A DNA stretch of 44,315 nucleotides, taken from positions 1 to 44,315 of the forward strand of contig JAAYSD010000060.1 in assembly GCA_012518465.1 (NCBI GenBank), in the 5' to 3' direction. Both the position numbers and the translations under genes were made by a program. Below, one piece after another: positions 17,037 to 25,216 of the stretch (the first letter of the stretch is position 1; each line of letters starts with the position of its first letter). The notes under the pieces are model-generated. The model was not told the DNA's origin. It worked only from the letters and a program-made list of their open reading frames with translations, and did no database searches. This DNA comes from Clostridiales bacterium. GTDB taxonomy: Bacteria > Bacillota > Clostridia > Oscillospirales > Ruminococcaceae.

Positions 17037-18803
17037 ATGGCAAGAAATAAATATGATATAGATGAAACTTTAGAAACTCCCTTTAATATAGCTCACTTAA
17101 AACGCTCCTTCATATACATGAAAAAACATAAAAAACGAATTGTAATAGCATTGATTTTATCTGCTTTATCATCAGTTTTTTCAATGTTTACTCCTTTATT
17201 ATCAAAGGTGGAGATTGACTATTTTATTCCTCAAAAAAATATAGTGATGATAGTTGTTGCTGCAGTGGCAGCACTTGTATCAATAGTAATCAGCGTGAAG
17301 CTGGGGATTATAAGACAACGCATAATGACAGATGTTGGACAGGATATTATTTATGAGATAAGGCGAGATTTGTTTGAGCATTTGCAAGAGCTTTCATTTG
17401 AATATTATGACGACCGTCCTCAAGGAAAAATTCTTGTTCGTGTTGTAAATTATGTTAATAGCGTTTCAGATATGCTAACTAATGGAGTAATAAATTTTGT
17501 ACTGGAGATATTTAATATAATTTTAATACTTATATTCATGTTGATAGTGGATATTAAGCTTACTTTAGTAGTTGTGGCAGGTGTACCTGTTTTTGTGGCT
17601 GTTATGCTGTTAATTAAGAAAAAGCAAAGACGTGCATGGCAGGATGTTTCTAATAAAAATTCCAATCAGACTGCATATTTAGCGGAGAGTATCAGCTGTA
17701 TGAAGGTGACACAAAGCTTTGCAAGAGAGGTTGAAAATGAAGGTATCTTTAGAAGATTATCCTCATCATATAAAAAATCTTGGATGAAGGCTGTTAAAAT
17801 AAGCTTTTTAGTTAGCTTTGTAGTTGATAACATACATTCCATCGTTGCGGCTGCTTTATATGTAGTAGGGCTTTTGGTTATTGGACCTGCTTCTGTTTCT
17901 TTAGGAACATTAGCAGCTATGAGCGGATATGTATCTAGATTTTGGCAGCCTATAATAAATCTTGCTTCACTTTATAATAATTTTGTAAACGGTGTGGCTT
18001 ATCTTGAAAGAATTTTTGAAACGATGGATGAGCCTATAAAGGTTAGAGATTTACCTGATGCAGTTGAACTTCCGGAAATAAAGGGAAATTTAAAATTTGA
18101 TAATGTTACTTTTTCTTATGAGGCTGATAAGGTTATACTTAAAAATGTAGATTTTGATGTAAAGGCAGGACAGAGTATTGCTTTAGTAGGGCCTACTGGT
18201 GCAGGAAAAACAACAGTAGTAAATTTAATTTCAAGATTCTATGACCTGGATAGTGGAAAAATCCTAATTGATGGTAATGATATTTCGAAAGTAACTCTTA
18301 ATTCTTTAAGACGTCAAATGGGTATAATGCTTCAGGATAGCTTTATATTTTCGGGTACAATAGCTGATAATATAAGGTATGGAAAATTAGATGCTAATGA
18401 TGAAGAGATTGTAGCTGCGTGTAAAACTGTTTGTGCCCATGAATTTATAATGGAAATGGAAGATGGCTATGAAACAGAGCTTAATGAAAATGGTTCACAG
18501 CTGTCACAGGGGCAAAAACAGCTCATTGCTTTTGCAAGAACTCTTATTTCAGACCCTAAGATACTTATTTTGGACGAAGCTACTTCTTCTATTGATGTAA
18601 AGACGGAAAGGCTATTGCAAAAAGGGTTGAATGAGCTGCTTAAAGGCAGGACGAGCTTTATAATAGCACATAGGCTTTCCACTATAAAAAATTGTGATAA
18701 AATTATGTTTATCAATAATCAAGGAATAACAGAATCTGGAACGCATGAAGAACTATTGGAGAAAAAGGGAGATTATTATCACCTATACAATGCACAGGGA
18801 TAA
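17037..18803 (+). CDS. ABC exporter half-transporter with complete ATP site (first pair, subunit B)
   Basis: A 588-residue fused membrane/ATPase half-transporter. Walker A is GPTGAGKTT (~385), Walker B LILDEATSSID with the catalytic Glu, and the H-switch AHRLSTIK is intact. The signature is LSQGQ instead of LSGGQ (~488). Together with the preceding gene this gives one working ATP site (Walker motifs of this subunit with LSGGQ of the partner) and one degenerate site. It lies 34 bp after subunit A, with AAGGAG before ATG, in the same transcript. No terminator is obvious after it; the 18804-18970 stretch contains only an AT-rich, purine-rich repeat. Confidence 0.92.
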   Translation: MARNKYDIDETLETPFNIAHLKRSFIYMKKHKKRIVIALILSALSSVFSMFTPLLSKVEIDYFIPQKNIVMIVVAAVAALVSIVISVKLGIIRQRIMTDVGQDIIYEIRRDLFEHLQELSFEYYDDRPQGKILVRVVNYVNSVSDMLTNGVINFVLEIFNIILILIFMLIVDIKLTLVVVAGVPVFVAVMLLIKKKQRRAWQDVSNKNSNQTAYLAESISCMKVTQSFAREVENEGIFRRLSSSYKKSWMKAVKISFLVSFVVDNIHSIVAAALYVVGLLVIGPASVSLGTLAAMSGYVSRFWQPIINLASLYNNFVNGVAYLERIFETMDEPIKVRDLPDAVELPEIKGNLKFDNVTFSYEADKVILKNVDFDVKAGQSIALVGPTGAGKTTVVNLISRFYDLDSGKILIDGNDISKVTLNSLRRQMGIMLQDSFIFSGTIADNIRYGKLDANDEEIVAACKTVCAHEFIMEMEDGYETELNENGSQLSQGQKQLIAFARTLISDPKILILDEATSSIDVKTERLLQKGLNELLKGRTSFIIAHRLSTIKNCDKIMFINNQGITESGTHEELLEKKGDYYHLYNAQG

Positions 18804-18896
18804 ATTTGTTTAACTCATATATTCTTTATAAATCTTCGTTTTTCTATGGCTAATTGATTTTTTCTGATGTGCAATAAAAAATGAAATGAAAAGCGA

Positions 18897-18929
18897 AAAA
18901 CAAAGAGAAATAGAGTAAAACAAAGAGAA
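18897..18929 (+). repeat. 13-bp direct repeat, period 20
   Basis: AAAACAAAGAGAA occurs at 18897-18909 and again at 18917-18929 in a strongly purine-rich stretch about 45 bp upstream of the rplM -35 box. Function unknown; it could be slippage-derived or part of an upstream A-rich element. Confidence 0.6.
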
Positions 18930-18974
18930 TTAATAAGAAAAGGACATATATATTAAAAAATATTATTAAATGTA

Positions 18975-19003
18975 TTGACAAGTGGCAAGAATACTTGTAT
19001 AAT
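18975..19003 (+). promoter_or_regulatory. Consensus sigma-A promoter for rplM-rpsI
   Basis: Perfect TTGACA (18975-18980), 17-bp spacer, perfect TATAAT (18998-19003). The leader to the rplM start is only about 35 nt, too short for a typical ribosomal-protein leader structure. Confidence 0.9.
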
Positions 19004-19045
19004 AATCGATGTTGTTATATTTATAGATTGAAACAGGAGGTAACT

Positions 19046-19474
19046 ATGTCAACTTTTATGGCAAACGCTCAAAACATCGAGCGTAAATGGTATATTATTG
19101 ACGCTGCGGGAAAGCCCCTTGGCAGGGTTGCTGCTAAGGCTGCACATATTCTCCGTGGTAAGCATAAGCCGACTTTTACTCCTCACGCTGATTGTGGCGA
19201 CCATGTTATAATAGTAAACTGTGAAAAAGCTATTCTTACAGGTAAGAAGCTGGAACAGAAAAAGCTATACTGGCACACAGGCTGGATTGGTCACTTAAAG
19301 GAGATTAGATACGACAGGCTTATGTCCGAAAATCCTGAAAGAGCAATGAAAATTGCTGTTGAAGGTATGCTGCCTAAAAATACTTTAGGTAGAAAATCAG
19401 CTACAAGATTACGTCTTTACAGGGGAGAGGAGCATAAAAATGCTGCTCAGAAGCCTGAAAAGATAGAATTATAA
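19046..19474 (+). CDS. rplM: 50S ribosomal protein L13
   Basis: 142 residues. WYIIDAAGKPLGRVAAKAA near the N-terminus and the central HTGWIGHLKE and KNTLGRKSATRLRLY are L13 signatures. The open frame extends upstream to 18995, but that part overlaps the promoter; AGGAGGTAA before ATG 19046 sets the start. L13 is an early-assembling protein of the large subunit. It is followed 12 bp later by rpsI, the standard pairing in bacteria. Confidence 0.98.
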   Translation: MSTFMANAQNIERKWYIIDAAGKPLGRVAAKAAHILRGKHKPTFTPHADCGDHVIIVNCEKAILTGKKLEQKKLYWHTGWIGHLKEIRYDRLMSENPERAMKIAVEGMLPKNTLGRKSATRLRLYRGEEHKNAAQKPEKIEL

Positions 19475-19486
19475 GGAGGGTGGAAA

Positions 19487-19885
19487 ATGTACGATTCTAA
19501 GCCTTTTTACTATGGAACAGGCAGAAGAAAGAATTCTGTTGCAAGAGTCAGACTCTACCCGGGTAGTGGTAATATCACTATTAATGATCGTTCTATCGAT
19601 GATTATTTTGGGTTGGATACATTAAAGCTAATTGTACGTCAGCCTTTAGAGCTTACGAATTTGCTTGATAAATTTGATATTGTCGCTAATGTTAGTGGCG
19701 GCGGTGTTACTGGGCAGGCTGGTGCAATTCGTCATGGACTTTCAAGAGCATTGCTTCAATACAGTGATGAGCTACGTCCTGCTTTAAAGAAAGCTGGCTT
19801 CCTAACACGTGACCCAAGAATGAAAGAGCGTAAAAAATACGGTCTTAAGGCTGCACGTAGAGCGCCTCAGTTCTCAAAGAGATAG
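19487..19885 (+). CDS. rpsI: 30S ribosomal protein S9
   Basis: 132 residues. The N-terminal [21 protein letters not shown] and the basic C-terminal tail RRAPQFSKR, which reaches the P-site tRNA, are diagnostic of S9. It is co-transcribed with rplM (AGGAGG between the two genes) and ends at a strong intrinsic terminator. Confidence 0.98.
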   Translation: MYDSKPFYYGTGRRKNSVARVRLYPGSGNITINDRSIDDYFGLDTLKLIVRQPLELTNLLDKFDIVANVSGGGVTGQAGAIRHGLSRALLQYSDELRPALKKAGFLTRDPRMKERKKYGLKAARRAPQFSKR

Positions 19886-19904
19886 ACGTTATATTCACTT
19901 TTGG

Positions 19905-19931
19905 AAATGTCGACTTTGTCGGCATTTTCTT
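19905..19931 (+). terminator. Intrinsic terminator after rplM-rpsI
   Basis: A 10-bp stem AAATGTCGAC (19905-19914) with GTCGGCATTT (19918-19927), one G-T pair, TTT loop, then TCTTTATT. Confidence 0.85.
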
Positions 19932-20006
19932 TATTAGTTCGACAGATTCAAAATGTCTTATTGTGTAGTTCGGATGAAAGTTTTTCGAGAAATTAATAAA
20001 AATCTC

Positions 20007-20035
20007 TTGATTTTTCTGTGATTTAAGTTTATACT
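20007..20035 (+). promoter_or_regulatory. Sigma-A promoter for the purine permease gene
   Basis: TTGATT (20007-20012), 17-bp spacer, TATACT (20030-20035). The ~65-nt leader to the TTG start is too short for a purine riboswitch aptamer, and none is visible. Confidence 0.65.
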
Positions 20036-20104
20036 ATAAAACGGAGGTTATATTTCATATTATTATGATATAAAGCCTGTGAAAATACTTTAAGGAGTGA
20101 TATT

Positions 20105-21529
20105 TTGGAAGGTTTTTTTAAGCTGAAAGAAAACAATACCACTGTTAGCCGTGAAATACTTGCAGGATTGACTACGTTTTTTGCTATGGCTTATATTTTG
20201 TTTGTTAATCCCGTTATTCTCGGCACTACTGATATGCCTACAAAAGCTGTTTTCTTAGCAACAATCTTTGCATCTGTTGCAGGTACTCTTGTGATGGGTC
20301 TATTTGCTAATGTGCCTTATGCACAAGCACCGGGTATGGGACTTAATGCTTTGTTTGCTTTTACTGTATGTGCTCAATTAGGCTTTACATGGCAACAAGC
20401 TCTAGCTATGGTGTTTATTTGCGGAATTATCAATGTTTTGATTACAATCACTAAGGTGAGAAAGCTCATAATAAAAGCTATTCCTGAAAGCTTGCAGCAC
20501 GCAATTGGCGGTGGTATAGGCGTTTTTGTAGCTTTTATTGGTATAAAAAATGCCGGACTATTAAGCTTTACTGCTGACCCTGGCACTTATGCTGATTTTG
20601 ATGGTACAATTGTTGCAAATAGCTCAATTGTTCCTGCTTTAGTCGATTTTAACACACCACAAGTAATTTATGCAGTAATCTGTGTTTTGATTATGATAAG
20701 TCTTGTTGTAAAAAAGGTTCCGGGTGCAGTTTTTGTAAGCATTATTATCAGTACTCTTATAGGGTTTATTCCTTATTTTGGTGTTATTGATTTAGCTAAT
20801 GTAAGTCTTGATTCTGGAATTGGTGCAGCTTTTAGCGAGCTTGGCACAACCTTTGGTGCAGCCTTTACTGAGGGTATGCCTACATTGTTCAGTGATGCTT
20901 CAAAGATTCCTTTAGTGCTTGTTACTATTTTTGCATTCAGCTTGTCTGATACCTTTGATACTATTGGTACATTTATTGGTACAGGCAGACGTACTGGTAT
21001 CTTTACTGAAGAGGATCAGCAAGCCCTTGAAAATTCAAGCGGATTTAAATCTAAGATGGACAAGGCTTTATTTGCTGATTCTATTGCGACTTCAATCGGT
21101 GCTATTTTCGGTACATCAAATACTACTACCTATGTAGAAAGTGCTGCTGGTATTGGTGCGGGTGGACGTACAGGGCTTACTTCAGTAGTTACTGCATTAA
21201 TGTTTTTGCTTAGTATTGTGCTTTCACCGTTTATCGGGATTGTTCCTGCTCAAGCTACTGCACCTGCTTTAATTGTAGTAGGTATAATGATGCTTTCATC
21301 GTTTAAGGAAATTGAATGGACAAAGCTTGAGGTTGCTGTTCCTGCATTCTTTGCTGGAATATTTATGGCGCTTTGCTATAATATTTCTTATGGTATTGCA
21401 ACTGGATTTATCTTCTATGTATTGGTAAAATGCCTTACAAAGAAAGCAAAGGAAGTGCATCCTATTTTATGGGTAACTTCAATTTTATTTATTATAAACT
21501 TTATTGCACTAGCTGTTGTAAAATCCTAG
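20105..21529 (+). CDS. Purine (adenine/guanine/hypoxanthine) permease, AzgA/PbuG-PbuO type
   Basis: A 474-residue membrane protein with about 12-14 hydrophobic segments. The N-terminal EILAGLTTFFAMAYILFVNP, APGMGLNALFAF and later FSLSDTFDTIGTFIGTGRR and GTSNTTTYVESAAGIGAGGRTGLTSV are signature segments of the AzgA-like branch of nucleobase/cation symporters. The family takes up purine bases with protons. The start is TTG, fixed by AAGGAGTGAT 7 nt upstream. It is a single-gene transcript with its own promoter and terminator. The exact base transported cannot be told from sequence. Confidence 0.93.
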   Translation: MEGFFKLKENNTTVSREILAGLTTFFAMAYILFVNPVILGTTDMPTKAVFLATIFASVAGTLVMGLFANVPYAQAPGMGLNALFAFTVCAQLGFTWQQALAMVFICGIINVLITITKVRKLIIKAIPESLQHAIGGGIGVFVAFIGIKNAGLLSFTADPGTYADFDGTIVANSSIVPALVDFNTPQVIYAVICVLIMISLVVKKVPGAVFVSIIISTLIGFIPYFGVIDLANVSLDSGIGAAFSELGTTFGAAFTEGMPTLFSDASKIPLVLVTIFAFSLSDTFDTIGTFIGTGRRTGIFTEEDQQALENSSGFKSKMDKALFADSIATSIGAIFGTSNTTTYVESAAGIGAGGRTGLTSVVTALMFLLSIVLSPFIGIVPAQATAPALIVVGIMMLSSFKEIEWTKLEVAVPAFFAGIFMALCYNISYGIATGFIFYVLVKCLTKKAKEVHPILWVTSILFIINFIALAVVKS

Positions 21530-21543
21530 TTAATTATTATTTT

Positions 21544-21580
21544 AAAGCCTGCTGAGTATATCGGCAGGCTTTATTGTTTA
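21544..21580 (+). terminator. Intrinsic terminator after the permease gene
   Basis: A 12-bp stem (AAAGCCTGCTGA with TCGGCAGGCTTT, one T-G pair), loop GTATA, followed by a T-rich tail. Confidence 0.85.
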
Positions 21581-21635
21581 TTATTTTTAAAAGTCTAAAA
21601 CTTATTATTATTTATAATGATTTTTAGAAAAATAA

Positions 21636-21664
21636 TTGCCATATTATTTTTTTTGTGCTATAAT
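21636..21664 (+). promoter_or_regulatory. Sigma-A promoter for the DUF951-prfA operon
   Basis: TTGCCA (21636-21641), 17-bp spacer containing a T8 run, TATAAT (21659-21664), 50 bp before the DUF951 start. Confidence 0.75.
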
Positions 21665-21713
21665 AAAAGCTAATCGAAAAAAGTTTTTATTCTAAGTAAA
21701 TGGGGTGAATACC

Positions 21714-21896
21714 ATGGATATTAGGGTAAATGATATACTTGAAATGAAAAAGCAGCATCCCGTATGCGGCAGTAAAAACATGATAGTTTTAAGAGTTGGT
21801 GCTGATTTCAAGTTAAAATGTGAAAAATGCGGACGCACTTTTATGATTTCAAGACATAAATGTGAGAGAAATATTAAGTCAATCAATCGTTCGTAA
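21714..21896 (+). CDS. DUF951 family protein
   Basis: A 60-residue protein. It opens with MDIRVNDILEMKKQHPVCGSK and continues VLRVGADFKLKCEKCGRTFMISR, the conserved plan of DUF951 with Cys residues (HPVCG, CEKCGR) that could bind a metal. GGGGTGA is 6 nt before the ATG; a GTG at 21705 lies inside that ribosome-binding site and is rejected. It precedes prfA by 27 bp and shares its promoter. No biochemical function is established for the family. Confidence 0.88.
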   Translation: MDIRVNDILEMKKQHPVCGSKNMIVLRVGADFKLKCEKCGRTFMISRHKCERNIKSINRS

Positions 21897-21923
21897 TTAT
21901 TATTTAAATTTTAGGAGAGAAAT

Positions 21924-22997
21924 ATGCTTGATAGATTAAGGATGGCAGAAGCACGTTTTGAAGAGGTTTCTCAAAAGATAACAGATCCTGCTGTTATTAG
22001 CGATAATGAGTTGTATAAAAATCTAATGAAGGAATATAAAAATTTAGACCCTTTGATTAATAAATACAGAGAATATAAAACGGCAATGAGTAATATGACG
22101 CAGGCTCGCGAGCTTTTGGATGAGGGAGGACTTGACCCTGAGATGAAAGAGCTTGCACAGATTGAATTTCATGAAAATAAGGAAGCAGTTGAAACGCTTG
22201 AGGAAGAATTAAAAATACTCTTACTGCCTAAGGACCCTGATGATGATAGAAATGTTATTGTTGAAATCCGTGGTGGTGCAGGTGGTGAGGAGGCAGCTTT
22301 ATTTGCTAATTCCTTGTTTAGAATGTATTCTTTATATGCACAGGCTAATGGTTGGAAAACTGAAATAATCAGCTCTAACCCTACTGAGCTAGGTGGACTT
22401 AAGGAAATAGTTTTTTCTATTGAGGGCGAGGGCTGTTATGCCAAAATGAAGTTTGAGAGTGGGGTGCATCGTGTCCAGCGTGTACCTGAAACGGAATCTC
22501 AGGGCAGAATCCATACATCTACTATTACTGTTGCTGTTTTACCCGAGGTCGAGGAAGTTGATGTTGATATAAATCCTGCTGATTTAGAGTTTCAGTATTT
22601 TCGTGCAAGTGGTGCAGGTGGCCAGCATATTAATAAAACAGATTCTGCTGTAAGAATTATTCATCACCCCACCGGCGTTGTTGTAGAATGTCAGGAAGAA
22701 CGCTCTCAGTTTAAAAATAAGGATAAAGCATTAAAAATGCTGTATAGCAAGCTATATGAGGCTAAGCAGAGGGAACAGACGGATAAAATTGCTGCTGAAA
22801 GAAAAATACAGGTTGGAACAGGTGATCGCTCTGAAAGAATTAGGACATATAACTATCCTCAGGGAAGGGTAACTGACCATAGAATAGGACTTACCTTATA
22901 CAAGCTAGAGGATATATTAAATGGCGATTGCGATGAGGTTTTTGAGGCTTTGGCATTAGCTGATAGGACAGCTAGGCTGTTAAAAGCACAGGGTTAA
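21924..22997 (+). CDS. prfA: Peptide chain release factor 1
   Basis: 357 residues. The stop-codon-reading tripeptide is PET (188-190) in RVPETESQGRIHTS; the PxT form marks RF1 (UAA/UAG) rather than RF2 (SPF). The GGQ motif (232-234) in GAGGQHINKTDSAVR triggers peptidyl-tRNA hydrolysis. Lengths of domain 1 and the C-terminus are normal. The usual neighbour prmC (the Gln methyltransferase for GGQ) is not in this window. It lies in an operon with DUF951, Sua5/TsaC and coaE. Confidence 0.97.
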   Translation: MLDRLRMAEARFEEVSQKITDPAVISDNELYKNLMKEYKNLDPLINKYREYKTAMSNMTQARELLDEGGLDPEMKELAQIEFHENKEAVETLEEELKILLLPKDPDDDRNVIVEIRGGAGGEEAALFANSLFRMYSLYAQANGWKTEIISSNPTELGGLKEIVFSIEGEGCYAKMKFESGVHRVQRVPETESQGRIHTSTITVAVLPEVEEVDVDINPADLEFQYFRASGAGGQHINKTDSAVRIIHHPTGVVVECQEERSQFKNKDKALKMLYSKLYEAKQREQTDKIAAERKIQVGTGDRSERIRTYNYPQGRVTDHRIGLTLYKLEDILNGDCDEVFEALALADRTARLLKAQG

Positions 22998-23001
22998 TGC
23001 T

Positions 23002-24003
23002 ATGGAAACCTTAATTATGAAGCCGAGTGATAATTCTATTGAGCTTGCAGCTAAGCTTTTAAGACAGGGGGAGGTTGTTGCTGTTCCTACTGAAACGGTT
23101 TATGGGCTTGCTGCAAATGCACTTAGTACTGATGCTGTAAATAAGATTTATAAGGCTAAGGGCAGACCGTCAGATAATCCTTTGATTGTTCATATAGCTG
23201 AAGCTTCAATGATGGAAAAGCTTTGCTGTGATATACCAAAGCTTGCTTATGTTCTTGCAGAAAAATTTTGGCCGGGTTCTCTCACTATGGTGCTGAATAA
23301 GAGGAAATTAATACCTGATATAACTAGTGGAGGATTGGATACTGTTGGTGTTCGTATGCCTGACAATGAGCATACTCTTGATATAATCAAAAAGGCTGGA
23401 ATACCATTAGCAGCGCCCTCTGCAAATCTTTCAGGAATGCCAAGTCCTACTGCCGCCGTCCATGTTTTTGATGATATGAAAGGCAAAATTCCTTTGATTA
23501 TCGATGGGGGAAGATGCAGAGTAGGTGTTGAAAGCACGGTTATTTCTTTTATTGAAAATGGTGTAAGTATATTAAGACCCGGTGCAGTTACCGCTGAAAT
23601 GTTAAGCGATTTTTGTGATGTAAAGATAGATGATTTTGTATTGAACCAAGCAAATTCGGGCGTAAAACCAATTTCCCCTGGAGTCAAATATAAGCATTAT
23701 TCACCAAATGCCAAGGTTTTTTTAGTGGAAGCTGATGATTTTCATTTTAAGAATTATGTCCTTAAGCATAATGGTGAAAAGGTTTGTGCTATTATTAAGC
23801 AAGAAAATTTAGATGGCATAAATTTTTACTCATACGGTGATGATGATAAACAGCAGGCAGCAAAGATTTTTGCTTTACTTCGTCTTGCTGATAAAGATGG
23901 AATGGAAAAAATATATATTCACGCACCTAAAAAGGATGGGATGGCATTGGCTGTATATAATCGCTTGATTAGGGCGGCGGGTTTTGATATAATTAAACTA
24001 TAA
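23002..24003 (+). CDS. L-threonylcarbamoyladenylate synthase, long Sua5/YwlC form
   Basis: 333 residues. The YrdC domain (~10-200) shows VPTETVYGLAANA, KIYKAKGRPSDNPLIVH, WPGSLTMVL, RMPDN and PLAAPSANLSGMPSPT. A linker with SPGVKYKHYSPNA leads to a C-terminal Sua5 domain (~235-333), so this is the two-domain form. It makes threonylcarbamoyl-AMP from Thr, bicarbonate and ATP for t6A37 in tRNAs that read ANN codons. It starts 4 bp after prfA; only a weak AGGG lies before its ATG, so translation may depend on coupling. The prfA-sua5 pairing is common in Firmicutes. Confidence 0.94.
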   Translation: METLIMKPSDNSIELAAKLLRQGEVVAVPTETVYGLAANALSTDAVNKIYKAKGRPSDNPLIVHIAEASMMEKLCCDIPKLAYVLAEKFWPGSLTMVLNKRKLIPDITSGGLDTVGVRMPDNEHTLDIIKKAGIPLAAPSANLSGMPSPTAAVHVFDDMKGKIPLIIDGGRCRVGVESTVISFIENGVSILRPGAVTAEMLSDFCDVKIDDFVLNQANSGVKPISPGVKYKHYSPNAKVFLVEADDFHFKNYVLKHNGEKVCAIIKQENLDGINFYSYGDDDKQQAAKIFALLRLADKDGMEKIYIHAPKKDGMALAVYNRLIRAAGFDIIKL

Positions 24004-24013
24004 TGGAGATTTT

Positions 24014-24628
24014 ATGGCTGAAACATTGCTTGTCGGCTTGACGGGTATGTCGGGTTCGGGAAAAACAACGGTTTGTGATTATTTTAGAGCTAAGGATATT
24101 GATATTATTGACTGCGATAAAGTCGCAAGATTTGTTGTGCAAAAGGATTTTCCTTGCCTAGATGAGATAAGAGAAAGCTTTGGTAATGAGGTTATTTTAA
24201 AAAGTGGTGAGCTTAATAGAAAAAAGCTTGGAGAAATAATTTTTAAAAATGATGATAAAAAGCAAATGCTTGAAAAAATTATTTTCCCCTACATAGTTTA
24301 TCAGGTTTTTTCAAAAATTACAGATTTAAAGAATAAAAATAGAAAAATCATTATCCTTGATGCACCAACTCTATTTGAGAGCGGAATGGATAAAATCTGT
24401 GATGTAATAATTAGTATTGTGTCGGATCTCGATATCTGTGCTGAAAGGATTTCGAAAAGAGATAATATTTCATTAGAAAGTGCAAGACAAAGATTAATAA
24501 AGCAACATGGTAAGGAATTTTTTATAAAAAACTCCACATATTATATAAATAACGTTCATAGCGTGAATGAGCTTAATTCAAGCACGGAGAATATTTTAGA
24601 TGAATTGATACGGAGATTAGATGGCTAA
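24014..24628 (+). CDS. coaE: Dephospho-CoA kinase
   Basis: 204 residues. P-loop GMSGSGKTT (10-18), the substrate-site Asp in DIIDCDKVAR (~32-41), and LDAPTLFESGMDK (~114-126) identify the family. It phosphorylates the 3'-OH of dephospho-CoA, the last step of CoA synthesis. It lies 10 bp after the Sua5 gene and overlaps the next gene by 8 bp. Confidence 0.95.
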   Translation: MAETLLVGLTGMSGSGKTTVCDYFRAKDIDIIDCDKVARFVVQKDFPCLDEIRESFGNEVILKSGELNRKKLGEIIFKNDDKKQMLEKIIFPYIVYQVFSKITDLKNKNRKIIILDAPTLFESGMDKICDVIISIVSDLDICAERISKRDNISLESARQRLIKQHGKEFFIKNSTYYINNVHSVNELNSSTENILDELIRRLDG

Positions 24629-25196
24629 ATCAGCAGGTAAGCAAAGGCTTATAATAATATCTACAATAGCATTGATTTTAATTTCGTTTTTTACTGCTTT
24701 ATATTTTTCCTATAAAAATTTTGAAAAGGACAAATATAAAAAAGAGTTTAATGCATATGTTGATAAATACTCATCAGAATATGATGTGGACCCACTACTT
24801 GTTTATACAGTAATATTGACGGAGAGCAGCTTTGTGCCAGAGGCAGAATCAGATGTAGGTGCAAGGGGGCTGATGCAGATTATGCCCGATACTTATGAGT
24901 GGATAAAATATAGACTTGATGATAGCAGTGAGAGCTTTGATGATATGTATTTACCAGAAGTTAATATAAAATATGGTACTTATTTAGTATCAATTTTACT
25001 AGAGGAATTTGAAAGTGTTGATGTTATGGCGGCGGCTTATCATGCGGGCAGGACCAAGGTAAATAATTGGCTTAAAGATGAAGATATTTCTCAAGACGGA
25101 AAGACGCTTGACATAATTCCTATCAGTCAAACTTCTCATTATGTAAAAAAAATCGTAAAAAACTACGATAAGTATAAAGAATATTATGAACAATAA
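24621..25196 (+). CDS. Membrane-anchored lytic transglycosylase (SLT domain)
   Basis: 191 residues. An N-terminal membrane anchor (~9-30) precedes an SLT-type domain: YDVDPLLVYTVILTESSF with the catalytic Glu68, then GARGLMQIMPDT (~82-93), AAAYHAGRTKVNNW (~135) and a C-terminal TSHYVKKI helix. The family cuts MurNAc-GlcNAc bonds with 1,6-anhydro ring formation, on the outer face of the membrane. The Gly-Asn/Ala-Gly pattern is AYHAG rather than AYNAG, a mild departure. It overlaps coaE, an arrangement also seen in other Clostridia. Confidence 0.92.
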   Translation: MAKSAGKQRLIIISTIALILISFFTALYFSYKNFEKDKYKKEFNAYVDKYSSEYDVDPLLVYTVILTESSFVPEAESDVGARGLMQIMPDTYEWIKYRLDDSSESFDDMYLPEVNIKYGTYLVSILLEEFESVDVMAAAYHAGRTKVNNWLKDEDISQDGKTLDIIPISQTSHYVKKIVKNYDKYKEYYEQ

Positions 25197-25216
25197 TGAA
25201 ACGAAAGGTGGATAAT

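Noticed and set aside
18897..18929. Two-copy direct repeat as a CRISPR or tandem-repeat array
   Set aside because: Only two 13-bp units with a 7-bp gap in an AT/purine-rich stretch; no spacer-repeat pattern and no cas genes.
19004..19045. L13 autoregulatory leader before rplM
   Set aside because: Only ~35 nt of leader and no clear stem-loop.
19932..20104. Purine riboswitch before the purine permease
   Set aside because: No three-way junction or conserved loop sequences are visible, and the leader after the predicted promoter is too short.
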